NCBI GenBank assembly: GCA_037074615.1
Contig: CM073563.1
Coordinates: forward strand, 15,732,501-15,796,500
Direction: 5' to 3'
Length of the DNA: 64,000 nt
Source: Leucaena leucocephala
Taxonomy: Eukaryota; Streptophyta; Magnoliopsida; Fabales; Fabaceae
In this document: in pieces, positions 22,040 to 34,122 of the stretch
How the letters are laid out: the number at the start of each line of letters is the position of its first letter
How positions within the stretch are numbered: position 1 is the first letter of the stretch
Translations under genes and position numbers: made by a program
Notes under the pieces: generated by a model
Database searches by the model: none
What the model was told of the DNA's origin: nothing
The model's input: the letters and a program-made list of their open reading frames with translations, nothing else

Positions 22040-22880
22040 AGCGTAAATTAAATCGTCAACTCCAATCTGCATGGCTTCGCCGTGATACTTTTAGAGTTGT
22101 GGAAAAAGTTGGCTGCTTTTATCTTATAAGCTTCACCAACTTGCATGATAGGGACTTTGTGGTGTAAAGGGGTCCTTGGGCAATCAACAACTCTCTTGTG
22201 GTAGTTGATTGTTAGTTCCCTAATCGTTTTCTACGAGAACTTTCACTTGAAGCTTTTCCACTTTGGGTTCAGTTATGGGGGCTTCCATTGGAGTATCATT
22301 ATGCTTTCTCTGCTGAAGAACTAGGCAACATTGTTGGCCGAACGGTGATTAACAATGAAGGAGTCTCCTTTTCAAATCATCACAACTTCTTCCTGTCCGG
22401 GTGATGATTAACCCACTGCTCCCGCTCACTCAAAACGTTCGGGTTGAGCTGGATAATGGTATTGTGGTATGGGTTGAGTGTAAGTATGATAGAGTCTTTC
22501 GATTCTGTAATCTTTGCAAACTCATGGACATGTTTGGTAGGATGGAATAGAATTAAGCTAAAAAAAAAATTTAAATGAGTATGTAATTAGATTTATATTT
22601 TTTTATAACTTAAGGTAAAATAATCTAAAATATTTTTTTATATTTAGGAAGGGTTAAAGTTGTCTAATAATTTTATAATTTAAGATAAAATAGTCCAAAA
22701 TATTTTACTTTCACTTTTATTATCTTATTTTCTCACTTTTTTTATGAAACTAAAATGATCTAAAATATTAGAAGTGGAAGTAACTTTCATTGTAGTAAAT
22801 AAAGGAAGTGGAAGTCACTTACATTGTACCAAACATATAGGTCACCCCACTCTTGAATGTCATCATTCCATTATTGATAT
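22040..22880 (+). pseudogene. LINE ORF1: DUF4283 domain and interrupted CCHC knuckle
   Basis: Reads AWLRRDTFRVVEKVGCFYLI, then after a stop RGPWAINNSLV, then PLWVQLWGLPLEYHYAF, and RVELDNGIVVWVECKYDR: the typical DUF4283 plus zf-CCHC_4 series of plant L1 ORF1 proteins, which bind element RNA. The knuckle starts as FCNLCKL at about 22505-22525 and resumes as GHPTLEC at about 22833; between lies a MITE of about 300 bp. Stops and frame changes show it is dead. Confidence 0.78.
22527..22832. mobile_element. Small MITE inserted in LINE ORF1
   Basis: About 300 bp with inverted ends ATGTTTGGTA and TACCAAACAT and an AT-rich centre without frames. Taking it out rejoins the CCHC knuckle of ORF1. I could not settle the exact target duplication, so the superfamily is not assigned (hAT-like ends are plausible). 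Confidence 0.68.
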
Positions 22881-22887
22881 CTAGTGT

Positions 22888-23170
22888 ACTTTGAACCTTC
22901 TTTATTTCACTGAGATACTCACAAAAATCGGAATACGTTATTTAGACTCTAGTTATGTCTCTTAGCAAATAATCAAAGAACACTAAGAATCACTATAGAA
23001 AATGAAGGACCAACATAGGAGGAGAAAAAATAGCACTTTCTTTTGTCTGCAGAGCGAAAGATCTCAGAAATGAAGCACTTGCACTCTCTTCTCCTTTTAT
23101 TTCCCGTACATGCATATATGAAGGGAGGAGTGGATACCCATGAAATTACCTACTCCCTCATTTTCCTCCT
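22888..23170 (-). repeat. LTR fragment related to the copia element at 60126-64000
   Basis: Shares order and many words with 60130-60420: CACTGAGATAC, GACTCTAGTTATG, a purine-rich GGAGGAGAAAA stretch, CATGCATATATG and ACTCCC. It appears as an insertion in the LINE after the ORF1 knuckle. Only part of the LTR is present and its borders are approximate. Confidence 0.6.
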
Positions 23171-24708
23171 TTCAAATAAAACTGTCCCTCCATAGAGCTC
23201 CCTATATTTGGATCTAATCCAGTGAACTAATCCATTTTCTAACAATATCTTTAGGAGCTTGTTGTACCATGCTTTCCACCTTTTTGGAAGAAGTTTTTCT
23301 GTAGTTTTGAGTCTCAACAAGCTAAACTCATCTAGCAAGATTGGATCCGCCAGCATTGATCCAGAGGCACTTCTCAGATTCGGTGCTTTGATTTCAACCG
23401 AAGCATGTACAGAGTATATGAAACACGTCCTCAACATAGTCAATCTTTCTTAGGATGAATCCTCTAATTCAGAGGAGTCTGAGAACAAGGTTGAACCGGA
23501 GTTTTCATGTCCCTCATGCTAACAATAGGAAGCTTCATTGATGATTCCTAGCCTACAAACCCTGCTCATCCTGCCCAGAATGCTGGGGACCATATGGTGA
23601 ATTGACTCCTTTCCTCTTATGCTCGCCCAACCCTACAAATGGCCCATCCCCTTTTTGCTTTTTTATACAAAAAATGTTTGGTAGTTTGGGATGGCTTTCC
23701 CACAAAAATTAGAATACACTCCTTCTATTTGTACCAAAAAGAAAAACAGAATACACTCCCTATAGAACCCACGAAACACCTGTGCCCAAACCAGAGCCCA
23801 CCCTTCATTATGGAACCCAACCCAAATCCCCAAGAAGGCCTGCCTAATTTACCCACCCCTCCCAAACTTTTCTACTCTTAATAACCCAATCCCTTTTGTC
23901 ATCCCACCACCATCCCTGCCTCTTCACTCAACCTGCTCATAACGCCTCTAGCTTCATCCCCTTCTCGATTGGAGCTCCTGCTCACAAAAGGCGTCGACGT
24001 AATTCCAATCTTAAAGGGATTTTTGGCAGAAGTTGATAGTTCTTTCAGAGCATGCTTCAAGATTTTGGGGGAAAATTATCCTATCTTTGGCAAGCATATT
24101 CAGTTTACTCCTTTCCACAACGTTTCCATTATCAAAGAGACTATTTGGCAAGTAGTGAAACACTCTCCTTCTCTTCCGCATGCTCTGATTAGCTGGTGGA
24201 ATAAATGCCATGAAGCTGCAAACTGGAATCCGGATGGATTTTGTGTGCTTTACCTCTGTGCAAACATGGTATGTATAATTGTCAACTCATTCCCATTGGT
24301 CATGAAGATTTCTACCCTGCTTTCCATGACAGCGGTCGATTTTACTAGGTTCCATCTTGTGGACCCTTGGCTTTTGCTACAGAACACGACATCCCTGGCC
24401 CTAAATGGGTGGTTTTCTTCTCTATGGCGCTTACCCCTGATATTCCAATTGTTGTCCCAGATGTCTCAAATCTCAGCTCTTTATCTTCTCAAGGAAACTA
24501 ACGTGATGGATCCACCATGGCTGGAAATAACCTTTATCTTAACTCGTCTCCTGAGCATAACTTTCTGGATTTCTTTTTCCAAGACACCAGTCGCAAGCGA
24601 AGGTTGGAGATAGGTCAGACTTTGGAAGAAATTAAGAAGAAATTGAAGAATGAAGCTCTTGTTGCCAAGAACTCTAAGGCGTCGGACCTTAACGCTTCCG
24701 GAGGAGCC
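23171..24708 (+). pseudogene. LINE middle region between ORF1 and endonuclease
   Basis: Contains frames of 80 (23639-23881) and 214 codons (23969-24613) rich in Pro, Trp and Ser, without a family I can name. Their position and codon-like texture suggest the C-terminal part of ORF1 and the inter-ORF segment of the LINE. A serine-rich piece near 23300-23460 might be a further remnant of ORF1. Confidence 0.45.
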
Positions 24709-25330
24709 ATGAAAATCCTAAGTTAGAACTGCCGCGGTTTTCGCTAAACCAAGGCAGTTCATAGGTGCAAGCAACTCTTGTCTCGACATAATCCTGATTT
24801 TGTTTTATCTCTGAGACTAAAATATCTTTTGAAGCTGCTTGTTCTTCTTTCCATAGCTTTGGGTTTTAATAGGGGTGGAGGCACTTTTGTTGCATGGAAA
24901 AACTATTTGAATGTTAATGTTCTGGAAATCACCCCAAACTTATGTCACTATCTGGTTAATAGTAATGAAAATTTCCCTTCCTCTTATATCACCTTTATTT
25001 ATGGCTATCTGATGGCTAACTCCAAGCACTTACTTTGGGAATGGATTAAAAATGTGTGTGATACTATCACTTCACCTTCGATGTTAATAGGAGATTTTAA
25101 TCAGATTCTATCCTGTGAAGATAAAACTGGTGTCAAAGGATCTTCCACTAGCATTGCCAATTTTAAAGAATGCCTTGATGATGCTAATCTTATTCTTATA
25201 TCCCAACATGGTTCGGCATTTACCTTGTCAAATAACCGCAAGGCAATGCCCATGTGTTAGAGAGAATTGACATGGCATTTAGCAATCTTGGATGGTTAAA
25301 GTCCATACAAAGCAGTCAAGAACCCTCCAG
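24709..25330 (+). pseudogene. LINE ORF2 endonuclease domain (broken)
   Basis: Begins MKILS at 24709, then a stop where Trp is expected, then NCRGF: the start of plant L1 endonucleases is MK-LSWN-RG. Further motifs: LLSRHNPDFV, GGGTFVAWK, SYITFIYGY and MLIGDFNQIL with the catalytic GDFN. In the family this enzyme nicks target DNA to prime reverse transcription. After 25260 the frame ends early. Confidence 0.82.
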
Positions 25331-25559
25331 GAACTCTCGAATTGGAGTAATTCGTTCATTGGTAATATGTCCTTACAAGTAAGTCTCTCAGGCTGAAAAG
25401 CATCTAAATAATATTTCCAATTCTATTTCTTTGAGATCTTTCCCAGATGAATCCTCCTCAGCTACTTTATTAGAGCTAAACAACATCTTGAGTTTCTTTA
25501 TGACGGTGAATCAAGTTTCTGGGCCCAGAAGCTAAGCTAAAATGGTATTCTCATGGTGA

Positions 25560-27393
25560 GAGGAATACCAAATAACTCCATGCAGTTTTCAACAAAAGGG
25601 TGTTGGCTAATCTCATTCGCAACGTTCTTAAACCAGATGGTCAATAGACGTACAATGAACTTGAGCTCTCTTATCTTGCTTTAAAACATTTCAGTGACAT
25701 CTATCAATCCTTTGACCTCTGTTCCTTTGAAGATATTTCTAATGGTCTCCAAAACATTACTTATCCCACCCTCAGTGATAATTATTCCATTGATCTCATG
25801 ACGCCTATTACCTTTGATGAAGTAAAGGAGGCTGTATTTAGTCTACCAAAGCACCGTGCTCTGGGTTTTGATTGTTTCCATACTAACTTATATCAAAAGA
25901 ATTGGGATTTGGTTGGCAATGATATATTCAACTTGATAGTTCGCTTTTTCTGTTTTTTTTTTTTGTTAGTTACCCGGTTTACTAGAGTTTTATTCTGACT
26001 ATATCCGGATCTAATCCGTGTCGTATACCTAGTTATTGTAGGTAAGTCTCTCAACGGGGATTTTCTACTTACGCCAAGATTCGAATTCGAGACCTCGTTT
26101 AAACGATACCAAACTACTTACTATTCGAATTAACTCCCGTTGGTAGTTCGCTTTTAGTACTGAGCTTCTATTGACATCTCTGAACAAGACTATCATCATC
26201 CTTATTCCCAAATCTGATCTGCCTCAGACTTTCAAGGATTTCAGGCCGATCAGTCTCTGTAATAAACCTTAAAAATATCATGCTTAAGCAAGACCTACAT
26301 TCGCTGATTGCTTCCCATCAATGTGCTTTCTTAAAAGGCCGCTTAATCACTGATAACATTGTTTTGACAGCTGACATTCTCAATCAGATCCATTCTACTG
26401 GTCCCTTTTAGGAAAAAACTTGTTGCTTTTAAAGTTGAGTTTTCTAAGGCTTTTGACAAGTTACCATAGAACTTTATCAATGCAGCTCTGATCATGATTA
26501 ATTTTCCTCAAAGATGGATAAATTTGATAATGCAATGTATCACAATAGTTCCTTATCAAAACCAATTCAATGGAAAACTTACCAGGACTACAATTCCTAA
26601 CTGAGGAATTCGACACGGTGATCCTCTATCACCTCTCATCTAATATTATAGCTGCCAACTGCTGTCAGGCATGATTTCCTCGCTTGAAAATGCCAACCTT
26701 AGGAGTGGAATAAAGGTCTATCAACAAGCTCATCCAATTACCCACTTGTTATATGCTGATGACTCTTTATTATTCTTTGACTGCACGAGTCAAAACTTTA
26801 TGTCTGTTAAAATTGGTTCTTGATATGTATGCCATTTGGTCGGGTCAGGTTTGTAACAAGGCTAAATATTTCTTGGTGTTTAGCCCTAAATGTAAATGTT
26901 GCCTGCCAAAAACATCATTCCAAATTTCTTGGATTCCGATTTGAAGCTAAGCTTGGAGAATATATTGGTACTTGGGTGGATCCTGGTAGAAGTAAATCCA
27001 TAGTATACCAACAAGTACTTGAATCCATAGAAAGAAGAATTCATGCCTTTAGGTAAAACTCTTATCACAAGCTTCCAGATTGGCCTTGCTTAAATCTGTT
27101 ATAGCAGGTGTCAATATCAATATACATGCATGTCTTGTGTTTCTCTGCCTAATTGCATTTGTGATAAGATTGATGCCATGTGTGCCAATTTCATTTGGGG
27201 CTCTTGTAGTGATAGAAAGAAATGCGTCTTTCCAAAAGAGAACTTGTTCTTGTCGACTGATAAGGGAGGGCTTGGATTAAGAAGTTCTGTTTTTGTTAAT
27301 AGTGCCCTTCTTGCAGAACAAGTCTGGAGATTAATTTCCCTTGACTCTTCACCAATTCATCAAAACACTCTCAAAGTTAATTATGTTGACTAG
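25560..27393 (+). pseudogene. LINE ORF2 reverse transcriptase (broken, SINE inside)
   Basis: Motifs in order: FDEVKEAVFSLPKHRALGFD (25813), IIILIPKSDLPQTFKDFRPI (26190, after the SINE), AFLKGRLITDNIVL, FSKAFDKL, GIRHGDPLSPL, LLYADDSLLFFD (26745-26780, catalytic YADD), FLGFRFEAKLGEYIG, QASRLALLKSV and KGGLGLRSS. Several frameshifts and stops divide it. The YADD box and the order identify a LINE and not an LTR element. Confidence 0.88.
25949..26143 (-). mobile_element. tRNA-derived SINE inside the LINE reverse transcriptase (195 bp)
   Basis: Perfect 12-bp target duplication TAGTTCGCTTTT at 25937-25948 and 26144-26155. On the minus strand the body has a box B-like AATTCGAATCTTG about 50 bases from its head and ends in a run of about 14 A residues. 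Removing it rejoins the LINE reading. It is a different family from the SINE at 13155 and 52027. Confidence 0.85.
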
Positions 27394-28719
27394 TAAGAGA
27401 ATTTTATAGGTACGCAGTTGCGTTGTTGGATTAAATTGGTTTGTGATTTCATTAATTTTGTAAATAGGTATATAGTTGATCAGAAAATAAAGCTACATTG
27501 TATTAAAAAAATTGGCACAAATACTTGATAGCTATTATACATAAATAGTCTAATATTTGACAAATAAATAACAATTATATATTAACTGGCAAATAATTTT
27601 CTATTTGAAAATGGACAAAAAATCTAGAGAGAAAATATATGACAGTTGTAACTTAACAATAGTCAAATATAGTTCAATATAGTTGAAATACTTACTAACT
27701 GTCAAATATTGTTCAACAAAGTTGACTATTCTTAATTCAAACAATCAAGTAAATAATCAATAGAGTCCTAAAAGAACACACTTGAGATATCTATAAGTAA
27801 CAGTTTAATTAAAATAAACATTACATATGGTACGCTAGAATTGACAATTAGAATTGTCAACTATTTACACGAGACAATTTATGACGCATGCAAATGTGAC
27901 ATTTTTGAACTATCAACTATCAAGAAAATTAACCGTTAGCTATAAATAATTATATAGTAGTGGCCTATAATGTTAGTATATGCGTTGGAGGTGTAAATGG
28001 GACCTTAACCATGCATATTCAAGTCCATATGCATGATTTTACAATCCATAGCACACGGCGAAGCATGAAAATCTATGAACTTGGTGTAATATAAGCATGA
28101 AATAAGTTTCATAGCATGTGGGTTCAAGTAACAAGCCCATAATAAGCTATTATAGCCTAACATACGAATTAAAAAAAAATACATAAATAAATATGGACAA
28201 GAAAACTATAAAAAAATAAAAAAAAACAAATTGATATATAAACATACCACCTAATTAATCAAATCATATCTTATTCGCATAACACAAAATATAATTATAA
28301 TAATCAAATTCACACACACACACACACACGCACAAATAGACTTGGAACAACTATTGCATTCTTACTTTGGACTTGTTGCGAGACACAAGAAGCCATGAAG
28401 TTTCTTCCATGCTTATATTTGTTTCACTACATGGATTTTTGCGCTTTGCTATGTGCTTAAGCTTCTATTGGATGTAACATCATGCATATGGACCTAAATA
28501 TGGTTAAGGCTCGATCTACACCCTCTACATGTATACTAACAATATGGATTTTTTTTTTGATACATTGAATAATATGGATCTTTAATGTAGCAAATGGAAG
28601 CACAAATGTTCTCTCCAACCTCTCAATTCTTCCACCCTTTATTGGGCTTCTAGCTACTTGAATGACATGTAGACAATTGTGCTTGATTGGCCCTTCTTGG
28701 ATGATGTGCACAGTAGAAA
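27394..28719. other. AT-rich interval with (CA)n
   Basis: No gene seen. A (CA)n microsatellite is at 28312-28330. Around 27830-27860 an inverted pair (TTGACAATT / AATTGTCAA) occurs. Bases 28590-28670 and 29308-29380 are partial direct repeats of each other (ACAAATGTTCTC, TTTATTGGGCTTCTA) and flank the dispersed repeat copy 2. Confidence 0.4.
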
Positions 28720-29262
28720 ACGGTGAGAAGCATTTTGGATTTCTTTTTAACTTTTGTAAAACTATTGTGTTAACTTTCGTTCCTTTTGAAAACCAACTTT
28801 CATGTACAAAGTTCTTTAAGACTCTTTTACACGAGATTTTTAGACTAAAAAATATTAAACATCAAGTCTTCTATTGTATCTCTTCCAGCTCAATTGTTTA
28901 TTTTCTTCTATATTATTTGAAATAAACCTTGCAAAATAATCTGTATGCTAGTTTTGTATTATCATCAAAACAAAGTGATTCAACAGATTACACAAAATTT
29001 CATACCTCATCTTATACCCTTTTAGTTATCTTATTTTCAGTTACTAACTACTATCTTATCCAGTAATGAAATGAGTGAATTTTCAATTAAGGCTAATACT
29101 TTTTCAACAATAAATTTGACAAATTTTACATATACGTTATACATTTTTAATAGTAGGATTGTGCAAATACGACTGTTAAAGTTGGGTATGAAAAAAAACA
29201 TTAACATACTTGAAAATTCAACAAAAAAAGGTTAATAATGTCCCTAACAAAAATGTCGTAAG
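28720..29262 (+). repeat. Unclassified dispersed repeat, copy 2
   Basis: Second copy of the repeat at 19620-20165, same strand, with several small insertions and deletions. It ends less than 400 bp from the stop codon of the MADS-box gene. Confidence 0.75.
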
Positions 29263-29619
29263 TCCACTAGTGGGCAAAGGCATATTTGTCCACCTATATC
29301 TACTCGAAGCCCAAATGTTCTAACCTCTCGCTTCTTCACTTTTTATTGCGCTTCTACCTGCTTGGTCTTCAATAACATGTACTTTTTTATGTTTCAAATT
29401 GAAAATCATACAACAAACTTGAGAGAAAATATGTAAAAGAAAACTTGCATCTAAGCCTATTTTTTTTGTGTGTGTGTGGGGGGTGGGTGGGTTGTGAGGG
29501 ATTAATCCAATAATTATGTGGTACTTCACTATGTAAAATAACTCACTTGAGAAAACACCTAAAATTAAACATCTAAGAATTGGTGAAAAAATAACAGAGG
29601 AAGTGAAGAGGCTTCACAA

Positions 29620-32600
29620 TCACAAGCATGACTGAAGCTCTATAGCAACATCATTAGCGGCGGCCTGGAGGGACCAGTTTGGTTGCTGCAACCAGAAAAT
29701 GAATTTGTTTATAGGAATGAGAAAACTTCAAGTAGCCAAGGCATAATTCATGGTATTAGCAAGAGAAAGAGATTGAAAATCCCAGAAAAGGATTGATAAT
29801 AAATTATAAAATATATAACCAACCAAGCACATTATACAAAATAAAGCTCATTTATCAAACCCAGTGTAATGAAAACACACAAAGAAAAGGGGAAAATCAA
29901 ACATTAAAAATATAGCTAGCTATAGCCATAAAAATTCTCATGTAAGTGAGAAGTCGTGAGTTTTATTCCGTTTATAATTTCAAGTTCTTAGTACCTAGTT
30001 TACACTTCTTATTAAAAAAAAATAGCTCCATGTGTCACTAAACCGAGAGATTTTAAGGGAAGTGATACAATGAGAACTCTTCCAAATACTGCTGATGTTC
30101 AATTTACGAAAGGATCATGTTTTTCTCAGGATTTAAAGGTCATAATACTGATGTTGGACATGAAGAACTATTTTTGAAAACAAAATAGGCTTAACCAATT
30201 AACTAACAGTAATTATTTTCTCAACCTATTAAAAAAAGATGATACTTTCCAGTAGTCTAAAAATACTCCATAAGGAGGTTGCTATAAAAATATGAATTAA
30301 TTCAACAGAGATCCTCTACACTATCTTCCAAAAAAGTCAATCTAGAAATCAATACAGAGCTTGTATAACATCTAAACAACTCTTGATATTTTACAGTGGC
30401 ACGGCCATATTGAATGTTTTTGGAGACTTAGCAACACAAACAAATTACTCAAATTTCCAGTAGATTATCAATGCTAAAGGTCAAAAGGAACTTGTGCAAG
30501 CCAAAGAGGAGAGAGGGAGAAAAAAATGGTAATGCTATGATAAACCAAAGTGAAGTTAAGGGGAACTTGCCTGTGCATACAAATGCTCATAAAAAAAAGT
30601 TACAGCACCGGACTCTGTTGTGGAAGCCCATCCATGGTGGTTATTGTCATATCCAGGTTGAGGGGCTTCGAAGCTTCCATTATCGTGATAATCTACGGGG
30701 TTTTCATGAGGGTTCATCTCCACAGCTGGTTGGAACTTTGTGTCATTCAGTAAATTGTAATTGTATGGTAGTCCATATTGAAACTGCCCGCTCAATTCTA
30801 GTCTCACAGGAGCATTACTGGTCAATTCACAGATGACACCATTTTCTTGCCCAGAACTAGACATTTCTGTTTTTGTACTTGAGCCAAGACAACCCGCATA
30901 ACTCCCAAAAGAAGAGCTTGCAGAGCACTCAAGTTCTCTGTAGTACAGACAAATCAAATTTGGAATGTTTTGTTGCAAATGTTTAACCAAATTATCTATA
31001 GTGGACTACCTATAAGTTGACTAATGAAATCTTATACAGAGATATCATCACTTTGAATTCTCTGCTATAGAACTGTATGTTGTAAGAGAGATTGGCAAAA
31101 AGAAATGGGAGTGTATGGGGTCCAATTCATTTATTCCCCCTCATTTCAAATTCTTCTTTCTATTGCTTTCTTACAACACCATACACAGTAATTTATTTAG
31201 GGGGAATTACAATGAGATCCCAAGTAAGGGACTTAATTAACAGAAATCCCAATAACAATTGAGGAGCTAACAATAACAAGTTTCAATACAAGAATTGAAA
31301 ATAAGTTTATGCTATTTGAGACTTTTTAGTAATTAAATCCCTTTCTTAGGACCTCATACGAATGATCTCATTTATTTACTGTAGAGAATTTGAACTGGGA
31401 AGGAATATGCTTATAAAAATTATTCTAACAAAACAATGTTTGGATTTTGTTCTAATCAAACGGTAGAGATTTACAAGATGTTAGTATGTGATCATTCTTA
31501 TCATGTTATTCTTGTGGTAAAAGATTCCTCACAATAACTTATGATGTAAATAGGTTAAGCTAACCCAATGAAGATTACTGAAGAACAAGGTTTAACCCAT
31601 TGGATAGATTTACTTCAAGAAAAGCACTCACTTGTGAAGAAGCAAGTCTGAGTCTTCAGGTAAAACTATATGTTGACCGTCATTATTAGTAATCCATGAA
31701 AGTGATTGAAGATGTTGATCAGTACTCATTCTGTAGGGGACCTTCATCTCATTAAACTGGAAGATAAATGCTAGTTAAACAATTTAAAGAAGCCTGTCTT
31801 TAAAAAACATTAAATTCCAATTAAAACAATTCTTACCTGGTTAGTGCATTCCAACTTCGCAAGTTGCTGCTTTTGTATATTTTCCTGCGAAGTGGATTAT
31901 CTTCAAGACATTAAACTCTACATGCACTGGATGAAAGGATTGAAGAGACAGTTTATTTTCTTCAACAATTGGTTACATACAAAACATGTCATCATTGAGA
32001 TACATCTACATTCACGTTGCTTCTTTTTCTTCTAGTTTTGCTCTTACCCATTTGGCTTCTGATCATTCTTTCATCTATTTCAAATCCTTTCAAGCAATGT
32101 CAGGCAAGATTAGAAACTAGGAGGCATTCAATTCCTAGAGAACTGTATTTTTGTTTGAAGGGGGGAAAATATACTTGCTATGCATGAATGAAATATCATA
32201 ACAAGATTATATTATCACCTAACCTCAGAAGTTAGATGCTCAACTGAATTGTAAAAATATCCTTAGCTCTGAAATTAAGGCATACCTTATGCATTCGAAT
32301 GTGATTAAGTGACTCCCTGATTGAATTTTCCATTTGTACCAATTGTTCCACATTGTTTATTTTGTCAGGCTCAGTCCAACAGCTGCAGAATACAGTATAA
32401 GATTAGTAAGCAGGGTTTGAAGCAAAAATATAGGTTTATTCAGATATTTCCAAGAAAATAAATATTGGGACAAAAAGAATACCTACCTTAATATTTTAAG
32501 TATTTCAGAAATTCGAGTTTGTAATAACCTGGATTGATTCCTTAAGTCCTACACAGAGCAAGTTAGCGGAAGATATAACATGAACTCGAAGAAAGTAACA

Positions 32601-34122
32601 AGACGATTGAACTACATGCATACCTCTGCAGTTTGATTACTGTAAAAAAATGGGGAAAAAAAGAGTGTAAAAAAATCAGTATCCCAACAAAGCGATATAA
32701 ATGGTAAAATCTATCAAAATTAAAATCACAAATTAGCAACGTGGGGTACCTTGTACCCAGAAATTCTTGTATATTGACATCATGGTCTAACTTCCGAAAT
32801 GTTTTTTTCAGTGCCTAAAGTTTCAAACATTCAATTTGTTAATAAAATAACTATAAGGCACTCAAGAAAAGAAGGGTAGATTTTCTTAATGGAAACTTAG
32901 ATGTTAGCACTGACGTACTTCCAGACTCTCCAACTTCCTGTTCCAATCCATAGAAAAGCATTTTATTAAATTAGTGTCTTATTTTGACAACAATGACAAT
33001 AGTTTGTTATGTTTGAAAGTATTTAACCGTACCTTTTTGCCCTTTCCTGTGGAGTTAATTGTGCAAACTTGGCAATAACCTCCTCTATGTTACTGCATGC
33101 ACCCTCCATAGAGAGGGAGAAAATAATTAGGCAAAGAATCTTTATCTTTTAAACAAGTAATCTACAATTAATAGCTTTAACATATATGAAAGACCAGACA
33201 GATAAGTAAAAGTTTCAACAAAGATGTAACATATGTAGCTTTACTGAAAAGACAAAAGAAACATTATTTTCTGTGACCTTGAAAAGCCTGGAGCAATTTA
33301 GGACTCAGGCAGAAAAATTGTCAAAAGAGAATTTAAATCAAGTTGGAACGCATGCTTCTATGATCTTCATAATGGAAAAGGTATTGCACTTTCATATGAA
33401 AGAGGTAAAATGTGTATATACCTAAGGGACATTCAACAATTATTGATACAATCAACACAAGTACATAAGGACATTCAACAAGAATGATTGTTGATTGATG
33501 ACTTAAAAGGCAAGCCCAAAACTATCACAAACCCAACCTACTCACCCACTTAAACAGCTCCCATTTCTAAAGCACAAGGCATATAAGAAATAACGAAGAG
33601 GAAATGGAGGACACAATAAAGCAATTAAGTATTTTCCCCCATTCTTTCTAAGATTCAGGAGAATGAATGCTCCCATTGTCATACAGCTTCTTCAATAACA
33701 GGGAATAAGGAGAAAGTTAGAGATGTAAACAAAAAAATTAAGGTTAAAAAAAACATTGGTAACATGCCTAATCACTGTCGAGGAGATAATTTCATGCTGC
33801 CAAACGTTGACATTTTTTTTAAGTATTACATAATTGATTTTGGGGCCTCTAAGCTTGAACAATATGCCAGTAGATATGTCCTGAACAAGTAATTACTGTA
33901 ACTGATTCTATGGTTTTAATTTGAATCAAAATTGTACCTGCGTCTTCCTCTGCACAATGAGGGCTTGCCAGATGGTGAGAACATGAGCAGTATGATATCT
34001 ATATCGCACAATATTGATAACTCAGTAGCCTTCTTTATGATTCCATTCTTTCTTTTAGCAAAAGTCACTTGGCGACCATTGGCATTTTCTAGCCTCTTAA
34101 TCTTTAGCTTTACCCTGCCCAT
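29620..34122 (-). CDS. AGL30-like: MIKC*-type MADS-box transcription factor, AGL30/AGL65 clade, 11 coding exons
   Basis: Coding exons on minus: 34122-33938, 33092-33033, 32937-32919, 32814-32750, 32639-32624, 32548-32487, 32382-32286, 31884-31837, 31756-31632, 30937-30571, 29685-29620. They sum to 1110 nt, 369 residues, with no internal stop and matching phases. Residues 1-61 are the MADS DNA-binding domain (MGRVKLKIKRLENANGRQ, KRKNGIIKKATELSILCDID). Exons 2-7 give the I and K-like coiled regions (NIEEVIAKFAQLTPQER, KTFRKLDHDVNIQEFLG, SCWTEPDK). The C-terminal part has SSSFGSYAG, NPVDYHDNGSFEAP and HLYAQ, typical of the P-clade of MIKC* proteins, which in Arabidopsis act as heterodimers in pollen. 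Length fits the family (about 385). Exons of 16 and 19 nt are very short. The last intron uses a GC donor (CAG|GCAAGT at 30571/30570). An AG acceptor one base before the ATG shows a spliced 5' leader. Which paralogue (AGL30, AGL65 or AGL94) is not settled. Confidence 0.92.
29920..30020 (+). repeat. SINE-like fragment in the last intron of the MADS gene
   Basis: AGTGAGAAGTCGTGAGTTTT followed by ATTCC resembles the box B part of plant SINE heads, and the piece ends in nine A residues (30009-30018). No body shared with the other SINEs here and no clear target duplication, so this is tentative. Confidence 0.35.

Larger units (their letters stand above)
21440..27393 (+). mobile_element. L1-type LINE retrotransposon, badly decayed
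   Basis: In order on +: an ORF1 DUF4283-like domain and zinc knuckle, an apurinic-type endonuclease, and a reverse transcriptase with YADD box, all broken by stops and shifts. There are no LTRs. It is interrupted by a MITE (22527-22832), an LTR fragment (22888-23170) and a SINE (25949-26143). Homology fades after about 27393, before the usual 3' zinc-finger and RNase H parts, so the 3' end is lost or unrecognisable. The 5' limit is approximate. Confidence 0.85.

Noticed and set aside
21615..22167. Ser/Phe/Pro-rich frames as a secreted or membrane protein
   Set aside because: Low-complexity CT-rich sequence at the 5' part of the LINE; only the end (from about 22040) matches a known domain.
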